A stretch of DNA of 64,000 nt, from NCBI RefSeq assembly GCF_036370855.1, contig NC_088106.1, forward strand, positions 29,228,001 through 29,292,000, in the 5' to 3' direction. The notes beneath the pieces were generated by a model. That model was given only the letters and a program-made list of their open reading frames with translations. It did no database searches and was not told where the DNA came from. Positions 26,501-62,500 of this stretch are shown here, in pieces (positions within the stretch are counted from its first letter, which is position 1; each line of letters begins with the position of its first letter). Both the position numbers and the translations under genes were made by a program. Source of the DNA: Dromaius novaehollandiae. Taxonomy: Eukaryota; Chordata; Aves; Casuariiformes; Dromaiidae.

Positions 26501-27311
26501 GACACACCGCTTGAAAAGCCTGCTCTTCAAGGATACAGGGAATTAATTATTCATTAAACCGTGTTTGGTCATCGCCGGTTCAGCCCCAGCCTCCGCGCTT
26601 ATACACATCGCTGTCTCGAATCCCGATATTGAAGTTGTCAGGCACCTTCCCAGCGGAGCCGGACCAGCGCAGGATTTTGGAGCGGCAACCGCTCTGCCCA
26701 GCGGCGGTTGTGTCCGTACGACACCCCGCTGCTCGCTCAAGAGGTTTTAAGTCATACCCTACTGCTGCAGAAAGGAGATAATTACGAAGCATTAAGAGCT
26801 CGCTGGCTGGGGAACGCTTCCTCGGGTGAGGAAGGCAACCGCACGCAGGGGGAGCGCGGCGTGAACCGCGGTGTCCCTCCCTCCGGCCCCCGCGCAGCCC
26901 CGGCGGCGGGCACACACGCAGCAAGCCGCCGCAGGCTCTTCGGCAGCGGCGCAGAGCCGCAGCCCCCCGGCACCGCCGCCGCCGCCCGGCCCGGGACGAC
27001 GCGGGACGCCAACTTCCCGCCCGGCCGCCGCGCGCCCCGCAGGGCCCTCGGGACCGTTAGGGCCGCCGGGACCGTTAGGGCCCTCGGGACCGTTAGGGCC
27101 GCGCGCGCGCCCGCCGCCGCCTCCCCCGCGCGCACTCACAGTGGCACCAGCCCAGGTGGCAGCACCAGTGCAGGCGGAAGCAGCGGCCGTGGCTGTGCGT
27201 GGCGCAGAGCGAGAGCCCGTCGCAGGGCTGGAAGTCGGGTCTGCCCGCGCAGCTGCGGGCCAGCGCCTGAGCCTCGTCCAGCTTCTCGCTCTTCGCCGCC
27301 GCCCCGCTCAT
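8037..27311 (-). CDS. C3orf70: C3orf70 homologue, UPF0524 family protein (complete, two exons)
   Basis: Joining 27311-27140 to 8593-8037 gives 729 nt, or 242 residues plus stop, against about 250 residues in the human protein. The N-terminus (MSGAAAKSEKLDEAQALARS) and the C-terminus (EVIETIETTV) match the family closely. Exon 1 ends with a Cys codon split as T|GC across a phase-1 intron. Residues 21-58 hold eight Cys and five His, suggestive of metal binding, though no known zinc-finger spacing fits. Residues 59-155 are the conserved core (LTEHFLKF, CTIADLFIDNYRVKCINGKMC). Residues 193-221 are strongly acidic. The last four residues, ETTV, fit a class I PDZ ligand. I see no signal peptide or membrane segment. 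The biochemical role is unknown; zebrafish work links the gene to neural development. Start context is GCGCCATGA. Confidence 0.95.
13714..13762. repeat. CA/TA microsatellite
   Basis: An impure tract of CA, then TA dinucleotides with CACGTACACA-like interruptions, inside the C3orf70 intron. Confidence 0.75.
15441..15465. repeat. GCTT/CCTT tetranucleotide repeat
   Basis: Short tandem GCTT units shift into TTCC units over 25 bases, inside the C3orf70 intron. Confidence 0.75.
19483..19507. repeat. AT-rich TA/CA microsatellite
   Basis: A short imperfect ACATATATCTATATATG-type tract within an AT-rich block of the C3orf70 intron. Confidence 0.65.
21733..21750 (+). repeat. A18 homopolymer
   Basis: An uninterrupted A run in the C3orf70 intron. 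No retroposed body with a recognisable parent precedes it. Confidence 0.8.
25225..25900 (-). mobile_element. Degenerate CR1 LINE fragment
   Basis: The plus strand reads as the reverse complement of the 3' part of an amniote CR1 element, so the element lies on the minus strand. Recognisable blocks are TTAGAAAAAGTTTTCTAATA at 25286-25305 and the AACCCCTAGATCCTGCTC region near 25752. The order of blocks matches the CR1 3' region as I remember it. Many substitutions show it is old and coding-dead. It has the same orientation as the host gene. Borders are approximate. Confidence 0.7.
27045..27098. repeat. Three tandem copies of an 18-bp unit
   Basis: The units at 27045-27062, 27063-27080 and 27081-27098 share CGGGACCGTTAGGG. 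Units 1 and 3 are identical and unit 2 differs at two bases. The array starts about 40 bases inside the C3orf70 intron after its donor. Confidence 0.95.
27140..27311 (-). CDS. C3orf70: C3orf70 exon 1 coding part
   Basis: 172 bp code residues 1-57 plus one base of Cys58. The donor is CACT followed by GTGAGT. The exon carries the whole Cys/His cluster and sits inside a strong CpG island. The frame beyond the donor (ECARGRRRR) is intron. Confidence 0.95.
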
Positions 27312-27355
27312 GGCGCCGCCGCTCCGCCCGCAGCCCCCGCTCTGCAGCGGCCGGC

Positions 27356-27413
27356 AGGAGGAGGAGGAGGAGGAGGAGGAGGAAGAGGGGGAGGAAGAGG
27401 GGGAGGAGGAGAA
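27356..27413. repeat. GGA/GAG triplet-rich tract
   Basis: About 58 bases of almost pure purine (GAGGAGGAGG and GGAAGAGGGGG blocks) on the plus strand. It lies 45 bases upstream of the C3orf70 ATG, so the transcript would carry a CCT/TCC-rich 5' UTR tract. Confidence 0.9.
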
Positions 27414-27505
27414 GCCGCCGAGCCGCAGCGGGGACCGCCCGCCCGCCCAGCCCCGCGGGGGGCAGCGCCGCGGGCAGGGCCCGGCCGCCCGCCCCGCCGG
27501 CTCCG

Positions 27506-27540
27506 CCCCGCCCCGCCCCGCCCCGCCCCGCCCCGCCCCG
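27506..27540. repeat. (CCCCG)7 pentanucleotide array
   Basis: Seven perfect CCCCG units on the plus strand, which is (CGGGG)7 on the C3orf70 sense strand, about 200 bases upstream of the start codon. Every unit has a G4 run, so a G-quadruplex is possible in promoter DNA or 5' UTR RNA. Confidence 0.95.
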
Positions 27541-28539
27541 GCGGCGGCTGCCGCGAGCGGGTGAGACGCCCCAGCCCCGCCGCGCCCCAGGGCAGCCGCC
27601 AGCAGCCAGCGCGGCTGCGGTTGATCCCGGCGTGTGACGGGGGCTCAGGGGCGCGCTGCTGCCGGAGGCGCGGTGCCCGCAGCGGTGCCCGGCCCCGCTG
27701 GCCCCGCGGCCCCCCGAGCGGCCCCGTCACCACCTCCAGGCCCCGGCGGGCTGGCGGTCCTGCCACAGCGGCGCTCCGAAGGGTGCCCCGCGCATTAAAT
27801 CGCATCGGGGCGCCTTTGCGTGCGGCTGGCGGGGAGAAGGGCGCAAGCAGGCTCCGCTGCCTGGTGGTACAAGTCGCCCGGGGCTCCCCAGCGGTGGCTC
27901 TTGGCCATCTTGTGATGCGGGTGGACACGCAAGGTCCTTCCTGCAGCAGACGGGGCCGCTCGCAGTGCCCACGGCGCAGGGCACTCGCCTTCTGTGTGTT
28001 CCTTCCCATGCCACCTCCCGGGGGGTCTAATCAGGTGGAAATATTCCTTTCCGAGTGTGGTGTGGTTTGAAAAACGCTGTTAAACTTTGCCTTCAGTCTT
28101 GTAAAAAAGCCAGTAGATGTGATTTTGCTTAATAGTGGCATGAAAGTGCACTATTATTTCCCAACAAACAGATCTCTAGGCCAAAATTTAAGTTTGGCTT
28201 TGTCTTGAAAAGTGGCTGCAAAAATGTATTCTTTGGTTTCGTAATTGTAGTGTGGGCTTGTTTCCCTGTCAAGTTTGCAAGTAAATGGCGTTTCTATTGC
28301 CCCTCTGGTCAGCAGCAGCCGAGTTGAAGCCAGCTTTCCGTTAGAACAGAAATCAGAGCGGTCGTTTTTGTAGTGACTTATCTTAGTCACTTGTTTTTAT
28401 ACAATATACAATAGCTCTTTCTCAGAGGTAGTCAAGCAACACTCATTTTTCTGCATTCTCCAAAATACTCGTATGCTGTTTCCTGGGATCCGTCCCCGCG
28501 ATAGATCGTGGGAGTGTTCCCGTGCGATACACCTCCCTG

Positions 28540-29120
28540 GGGCCGCTGGCTGCCGGCCACGCGCGCATCTAACGCGGCCCCCTCCGGCAGCCGCCTGCCT
28601 GCTGCCTCGCCTGGCGCGGCCCCCGCGGCGCCCGCCGGCCCCCTCCCACGCGGGGCCTCTGCCGCCGGCCCGCAGCCTCCCCAGTTGCTAGGAGCGGGGG
28701 GATGCTGTGCCGCGGGAGGCGGCAGGACGCCAGAGTGGGAGGGCGCTTACGCTCAGCCGGGGCGCGCGCTCGCTCGCCAACGCAGCGCGTGCAAGAGGAC
28801 CGCACACACCTGGTCTCCCGGCGCCCCGGCTGCTCTCCCCCAGGCCCGGGGCAGCTCCCTCCCTCCCGGCAGCAGCCCGGCGGCACGCGGGGCCCGGCAG
28901 CGCCAGCTGGGGTTACTGCCGCTCCCTCCGGCAGGCCGCTCTGCCCTGGCTCGGGGCGCTTGTCGCTAAAGCGAGAGGTGGTCGCGCTGCAGCCGGGCTG
29001 GGTGGCTGGTTTCGATCGACCGTGGCTGCTGCGTCCAGCCAGCGTCGGAGCTGGCCGAGGACGGCCAGGAGGGTCACACCGTGCCTCGGGGTGAGGCCCA
29101 CGAGCTCAGCCTCGGGGCCG
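28540..29120. promoter_or_regulatory. Second CpG-rich block upstream of C3orf70
   Basis: GC-rich, CpG-dense sequence, separated from the exon 1 island by about 500 bases of ordinary AT-rich DNA (28030-28480). It could be an upstream promoter of C3orf70, the start of a divergent non-coding RNA, or an unlinked island. No coding exon is visible. Confidence 0.45.
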
Positions 29121-31569
29121 GGGCGGGAGGTGGGTGCCCGGCTGTGCCGCTGGCCTCTGAGCTGCCTGAGGCACTTGTCGTTGGTGCCCTTCACAGGCCA
29201 GCTGATTTTAAGCGCCTCCAGGGCTAATGACACTCGAAAGCGAGTTTTCTAAATCACTCCCTGAGGCTTACTTGTCTTTGCTTTGCCTAAATCCCACTGA
29301 ATTTAGCAAACGTTCAGGGCCTTGCACAGCTGTTTGCAAGAAGAGAAAGGGGCTGCTGGAGTCAGGTGTTTCTTTGACGCCGTCCTGTTGGTTTGTGAAG
29401 ACCATGGCCAAAAATTCCTGTTCCCTGGAGCCCACCAGGAGCAAAGAGGAGACGCGGCTCGGCTCGCGCACCTGCCCTCCCGTGAGACCCCAGTCCCATG
29501 GGGAACTGCCTCTCTCCACCAGCGCGAAGCTCTCCCTCGCTGCCGGTTTCTCCTTCACCTCCCAAACTGCTCCCAGGCCCAGCTCGGGCTGCAGGATCAC
29601 TTCTTTTAAAAAAGAACCATGCCGGGGGGCGAACTCTGGATAACAGGAATGAGCCGAAGTGCTTCGCCGAGACTCCGGGGCCACATCCGAGTCGTGCAGG
29701 CATCGCGAGGCAGCGCTGAGCGTGCCGTAAGGCAGGCGGCTTTCTGACTCTCTTTGAAGGTCCTGTGCTGCAGGGGCCGCTGATTACAGCTAAAGCAATT
29801 CTCCCCTTTGGTGCACTCCTATTCTTCGCTGCTTCGCAAAGCGCCTGTGGCTGAGCAGTTAATGGAGGCATCTGCTGCACTGGCAGAGTTCACTGACTTA
29901 ATTAAAGACATCTAACAATCGTGCAGCTGCGTGCGAGGCACCGTGGGTGCTCGCAGGGCCGAAACCGCAGCTCCGCAGCACTAAAAGCAAGCAGCCCCAC
30001 CGCGCACAAAGCGTCCATCTGCAGCCAGGCAGCGACATGAAGGTAGAGGCAAGACCCAGCATTAAGGATGGCCTACAGGCAGCTTGCTGCGTGCGGCTCA
30101 AGAGCCTCAGCTGGGCTGCAGAACTGTGCAACTTCAGCTCGTACTCACCTGGCTTAGAGCGGTCAAACTCGGGGCGGCTGAGCAGAGCCTGGGACACTCC
30201 CGCGAGCACTGATCTTGATCTGCAGGTATGCTTTTACCTGGAAAACACTTTTAGCAGGTATTTTCTCACTGAGCGAAAATATTAGCTAGTTTAAAAAGAC
30301 GGTTGGAAAAGCGAATCCTGTCCCAGGTGGTTAGCAAGTTCTCCTCCACATGGGGCACTGCCACGGTGACGCTCTCTCCCCGGTGCATGGAGAAACAGGT
30401 AAGAGGGGATGGGCGGGCTGTGGGGAGTGCATCAACTGGCACATTTCTGGTATCACTGCATATTCGGGCTGCTTGGGGACTTGGCGAGTCTGTTATTTAA
30501 ATCATGTACCCCGGAGGCCCCAGGAACCAGCAGGTCCTTTCTGTTGGGACTGCACACGGACGGGCACCGAGGGCGTTGACGCGGGGCGCTCCGCTGCGCC
30601 GCGTGGGCTCGTGCCCTCGCCCTGCCGGGCGGCAGGGGCTCCCGAGCACTGCCACCGGCTGCGGGGCCGCCCGCGCCGCTCACACGACCTCGCGGGCAGC
30701 GCCGGCAATGTCACTGCCGGGTGGCGGGGATGTAAAGCACACCGAAAATCGATACCGCGCTGCTTTGGTCGATACAAATTTACAAATGAACTTCTGTCAG
30801 GAGAGACAGTTTTAGTGTGAACAGCCTCTGTTCTCGGTAATTTCCTCGAGGGCAGAGCGGAGGGGCAACGGCCACGGCACGTGCACCAGCACGGAAGTGC
30901 TGCGGGCGAGGAGCCGCGTTTCGGCCGCGGGGGAGAAGTCTGCGGGCCTCGGTATCACGGGGCTGCCATATCTCCTCTGAAGGAAGGGCACGATTGTCCT
31001 CAGTGTCCCCTTCCAGCAGGGAGTGCCCCTTCCCAAATCCTCGCCAGGGAGGGCAAACACGGCTGCACGAGGCCCCGCCTCGGCCAAGCGTGGTGGCAGA
31101 GCGTCCTGCCGAACAACGCGAGAGCAGCCAGCAGCAGCCAGTGCTCTTGTGTAACATGTCACACGGCCTCTGCCAGCAGCGCTGCGCCTCCCAGCCGGTG
31201 CTGGCTTGCTCTCGGCCGTGGGGCAGAGGGCATTCGGGGGCAACTGCAGCAGTCTGCGGGGCCTAGAACGATCTCCTCTGGTCCTGGAGAAAAGTCCTTC
31301 CTGGGACCAGGCACTTGCGGTTGGCTCTTGACTTCTGAAAGGTTGTCTGCTGCCGGTTTTGTGCTCACGTCTGCTGAAGGATGGGGTAGATAAAGGGCAA
31401 AATAAGCTACATTTAGAAAAAACAAACATGCAGCCTCTTCAAACACAAGTGCCTCCACAAACAAGGAAATTATCTATTCTATCAGGCGGAGAAGCAATAG
31501 AGATATCTATAAAGGAAGAACAAGCACATTTTCATTTTCTACCATCTCATATGATATCATATAGTCTGA

Positions 31570-32537
31570 CATGAGATAATCAAAACAGTTTTATTAAAAT
31601 AAAAAGCTCCAGTTAGTCATCCAGTGTTTATCTTCCTGAGAAGGGAACCCAGACCCATCTATTCCCCCGCCCCAGACTGCAGGCTACATTCACCACAGAC
31701 GAGCAGGAGGAAACTGCCCCAAAGCACCAAGCTTGGGGCAAGTTTGGCTCCCCCTCCTCCTGCTCTGCTCCCTGCCTCCCTGTGTGCCTGCAGCAGCCTT
31801 CCCGCCTGCACAGTCCTTGAGCCATTCACATCTCGATGTGCTGTTCTGTCATTTTTTAGCATTTCTTCTGCAGCAGGGCAGAAGGGACGGTACCAGCCCT
31901 GCCCCTTGCTCCCTGTCCTCAGTAGCCCTCTCCTTCTCATTAGGATTCACATCTGAAAGGCGCTGCGCCCCTGATGCCACCTCTTCCCCAGCACTGGAAG
32001 GGAGCAGGCCCCAGCTGGCCGTGTTTGGAGAGCCAGGGGAATCCCATTTGGAGGTGAACTGTAAGGGGAGGATCTCAAAAAACTTGGAAATGGATCTAGG
32101 CCCGGATCTGTTAGAGCCAGGCAGTCTAAGGTGAACCGTGACCACCTCTCTCCTGCCTCGCACCATGATTTGCTTTGTGGGTGGTGGATGCCGCTCCCCT
32201 CCTTCGGCAAGAGAATGGCTGGAAGAGATACACAGCTGTGAAGACCTACAGGCAGAGCAAAATGAGCTGGGCCTTTACACAGCAACGTGCAAAGGAGGTA
32301 GGTGATGGCTGGTGGTGAGAAGGAAGAACGGGTGATGGCCGTGGTTACCTGCAGCAAGGTGGGATCTGACAGCAATCATTGGGTAAAGTTATTCTTCTCT
32401 GCAAAGGCCCAGGAAGGCCAGTAACATCATTCATGAGCCTGTAGCACTTTGGTGTTGATTGGAAAAGACAGTGCAATTACAGCACCTGTTTCTTGAGATC
32501 AGCATCCACTGAATTTATAGAGTGGGAGTCAACGAAA
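31570..32537 (-). other. EHHADH: Probable EHHADH 3' UTR
   Basis: This lies between the EHHADH stop and the first minus-strand AATAAA at 31595-31590. It is about 0.95 kb long. The open frames here overlap on both strands and resemble nothing known. Confidence 0.55.
31590..31595 (-). terminator. EHHADH: EHHADH poly(A) signal AATAAA
   Basis: AATAAA on the minus strand, about 0.94 kb after the stop codon, in an AT-rich setting. The local sequence also gives ATTAAA and AATAAA on the plus strand, so direction rests on gene context. Cleavage is expected near 31570-31578. Confidence 0.55.
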
Positions 32538-59329
<26,792 letters not shown>

Positions 59330-59560
59330 GGCGGGCCCCACCGCCGCGCTCCGCCCGCCGCCGGCCCGCCCCGGCCCCGCGGGGCGGCCCTGGGAGGCGG
59401 GGGCCGGGCCCGGGCGCAGCCCTGCCCCGGCCCCGCTGCCCCACCTCGCCCGGGCCCCGCCGCGAGGCCTGCGCGGGCCCCGCCGGCCAAGGCCGAGGCG
59501 AAGGGGCGGCGGAGCGTCCCGGTCTGGTCTGGGCCGCGGCCGCCGGTGCTGCACCTCGCT

Positions 59561-62500
59561 CAGCAGCAGTGACCTGGGTCTTGCTTTTGCTGCCTGTGTG
59601 CCTCGAGAAGCCCCAGGGAGCCGCGGGCTGCTGCGGGCTTAGGGCAGGGAGTGAGGGACCTTTCTCCAGGTAGAGATGGACGACAAGTGGCTACACGTTC
59701 CCTCATCCAGTGACAAATCACAGCATCTGCTGAAGCAGAGGTTGAAGCGATGCAGTGACTAGGTTTTGAGCTGTGGCTCCTGACACGTTGTGGATGCTCA
59801 GCCTCTTTGTGCGTTATTTTTACACGTCTCTCAGCCCAGTGATGGGGTACGAACAAGCCTTCGGGGAGGAGCGCGCTTTCCACCCCTCGGCACGGAGCAA
59901 CGAGGTGTGAACCCACACGGCACAGACGCACCCGACTGTTAATCCCCGTTTCATCGCAAAGCAACACTTGGCACACACGCAGAGTGATGTGTTTCACCCC
60001 ACGCACCGGCACAGCACGGGGAAATTCCCCCTCGGGCTCTTAAGAGAGAAGCACGTTATCAAACATCTTTCCTTGTGCTGGGCAGGGACGAGGCACCACC
60101 GGGTCCCCCCACACCAGGCGTCCCCGGCAGCAGGACGCTTCATGGGAGGGTGAAGGTGCACTGAGGACAGGGAGCTGGGCTGGCTTCGACCCAGAGCCAA
60201 GACTGTCAAGCGCTATAGTCGCCAAAAAAGGCTGCTAAGACATAATTTAGCTGCAGCCTTTCGCTACAGACGTAACCAGCAGAGCCCGAATTGTGGGGCA
60301 ATTGTCAGAAAATGATGAAGGGTTTTTTAAGAGCAACTTTTTATAGCATGCTAAAACACAAGTCTAAAAGCCTGGCAGGGTCATAGCATAGATGCACCCC
60401 CAATTAGGACAGCCACGGTGGTTTGATTTCAATTGATGCTGACACAAACCAGAACCTTTATAATACCTGTGTTAAAATACGTTTGGAAAGCATGCTGCAC
60501 ATTATTGCTGCTTTAGGAAATGCAACATGCGCTTTGCATTTAAACAGAAAGCATCTGTCACAAGGGTTGATGCTGTTAAAAACTCCGCAAGAGACTAGGA
60601 CCCACAGGATTTTTAGTTAGTACAGAAAAGCTCATATATCCATTGGACTAAAATGTAATTTAAGGGAAAGAAGAGGTTCCTCAGAGGAAAGACTCCTGGA
60701 TGTTGAAGAACTGGCTACATTTCTATGCATCTGTTGGCGTCTGGTTGTCCTGTTACATGACCATCCCTGGCGCAGGTGGTCAGGAACCAGTACCAAAGAC
60801 ATGAAGAGGATGCTACAAAAACATCTGCTTATAGAGCTGGGTAAGAGGCAAGTCAGGGCCAGCCCACAGATCGCGGTGAATCACAAAGTGAGCTCCACGG
60901 AGACACCAACTAGCAACCACACGTGCTTCTCCCAGTGATGGGTATGTAAGGAGGCCTCTCCTTTTCCGGAGCTGCCGAGGTGTCAGCTTAGCTTATTGGG
61001 TGGGCTGTAGTTTATCCTAATGAGCTTGAACTTCTCTGCTTGATATGTTTTTATATTTCTTGGCCTTTAAAAGTCACCCACTGGGCAGAATGGCTGCAGC
61101 TGCTTCAACAGATCTGGAACAGGTATTGATAATTTTAGAACTAGTTTTATGTGTATGGAAAGGTCTGTGCTAATACACAGCCTTCACTCACAGCAACTAC
61201 TGCCTTCCTTATTTTACTGCTATTGTGGTGGACCGCTAGAACTCTCCTGTAATTTGTTAAACCATGTAAATTTAAAAGTCTGTCTTTGTTTTTTATAGGA
61301 GGGATAATACTCTGCAATCTGCATGTAAAACAGTGTATTTTGGGCATGTACAAAACTATACCTTGGAGTTGTGCGGGCTAACTGATCTGCTGTTTTTTTC
61401 ATTAACCAGAAGAAAACCAAAGATCACTTTGCTGAGTTGTACTTTCCGTTTATAATTTACAGGTCTATTTTAGTTGTCTTTTAATAACATAACTGCTAGA
61501 GAAGTGTCAAAGCAGGAGACCCTTCTGGGCATGAATCCACACAAAAGAATTAATTCTCAGGGGGAAAAAAAAAAAGCTCACTGAGTTTACAGATTGATGA
61601 AAAGGTTCCAGTAAATAAGGCTTATTGTTACGCGCTTTGTGTTTGTCTTCTTTTTTTCTTGAAGATGAATAGGATTTGGTAATAAGAGGTGGAAGTGCAT
61701 TTCCGCTAAATGCACAACAACTAAGGCTTAGGCAACAGCTTGTGTACGTATCAAATGCTTCTACTTCCAAGGCTCTTCTGTGCGGAGCAAGGCTCTGCCC
61801 TCCAGACTGGCTGGCAGTTTGACAAAAAAGCCCTTGATGACTATAAGACCAGGGGACGGGGCGGCAGCCTTCTCAGCCCTAGGCTCGCCAGAAGACAAGA
61901 CATCTTGCTGTAGGAAGAGAAATATAGCTCAAACTGCATGTCTAAAATTGCTCATATGCTCATCCTTTGCTAGAGGACAGCCTTGCTCTGTTCTGTTTCT
62001 GGGATATTGGATGCCATTTCAGGAGTAAACTATGATTATGGAAGAAGCTTAAGCCTGTGTAAAAGCCTGAGTAACCAAACGCTTTCTTTCAGCATGAAGA
62101 ATCAGAGAGCAAGATAGTTTGTGGATATTCCTCGGAGGGTTGTTAACTTTGTCATCCCTTTGATTACTGGTCTTTTGGTTAAGTAGTACCGGAGAATGCT
62201 CAGAAAATATACTGGGTGCCCGTTCCAGTTCTGTAGTAATGAAAGGTTTCTTAAGAGCAGAATATCAAATCCATACACCATTACTGGAAATGGAAATGAG
62301 GGATTTTTTTCACCAAAGGGTAGATTTAAATGAATATGCACTTTGTGCTGTGGGTAAAATAAAAAGAACAAGTCAAGTCCCCTACAACCTCCTGAGATCA
62401 TCCGCCTTGTTCCAGAAGTACTGAATGGCACACACAGATGCTGTACAAGGGGCTCAGGACAATCTTTCTTCCAGATGATCATTGATCAGAGGTACTTCAA

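Larger units (their letters stand above)
8594..27139 (-). other. C3orf70: C3orf70 intron 1 (18.5 kb)
   Basis: This single intron separates the two coding exons. It contains simple repeats near 13714, 15441, 19483 and 21733, and a CR1 fossil at 25225-25900. The rest looks like unique, moderately AT-rich DNA. Longer open frames inside it, such as 18317-18913, match no family I recognise and look like chance. AT-rich blocks at 19140-19470 and 16200-16800 are candidates for conserved non-coding sequence but need alignment. Confidence 0.8.
26860..27820 (-). promoter_or_regulatory. C3orf70: CpG island and promoter region of C3orf70
   Basis: Very high GC and dense CpG surround exon 1. Upstream of the ATG, on the minus strand, lie a CCT/TCC purine-pyrimidine tract (27413-27356) and seven CGGGG units (27540-27506) that contain Sp1-like GGGCGG-type sites. 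No TATA box is evident. The transcription start cannot be fixed but probably falls between 27330 and 27800. Confidence 0.7.
27312..31569. other. Short gap between the C3orf70 promoter and the EHHADH 3' end
   Basis: About 4.2 kb separate the C3orf70 start codon from the likely EHHADH poly(A) site; both genes are on the minus strand. GC-rich open frames on both strands (for example 28508-28969 and 29362-29880) match no family I know and overlap one another. The stretch holds a second CpG-rich block at 28540-29120 and a well-formed minus-strand splice donor at 30149/30148. I see no protein gene. Confidence 0.6.

Noticed and set aside
27308-28009. Minus-strand ORF of 233 codons upstream of C3orf70
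   Set aside because: Low-complexity GC-rich translation of promoter DNA. It is not in the C3orf70 frame and has no recognised domain.
26708-28070. Long plus-strand ORFs of 309 and 399 codons
   Set aside because: They run opposite C3orf70 exon 1 through a CpG island. Their Arg/Pro/Ala/Gly-only composition comes from GC-rich repeats with few stop codons. No family match.
29227-29880. Several overlapping 95-172 codon ORFs on both strands
   Set aside because: They overlap in different frames without any shared homology. GC content explains the lack of stops.
59330-59554. In-frame 75-residue N-terminal extension of EHHADH
   Set aside because: It would start at an upstream ATG in CpG-island DNA and is pure Arg/Pro/Gly/Ala. 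The ATG at 59329 has good context and matches the start of known EHHADH proteins.
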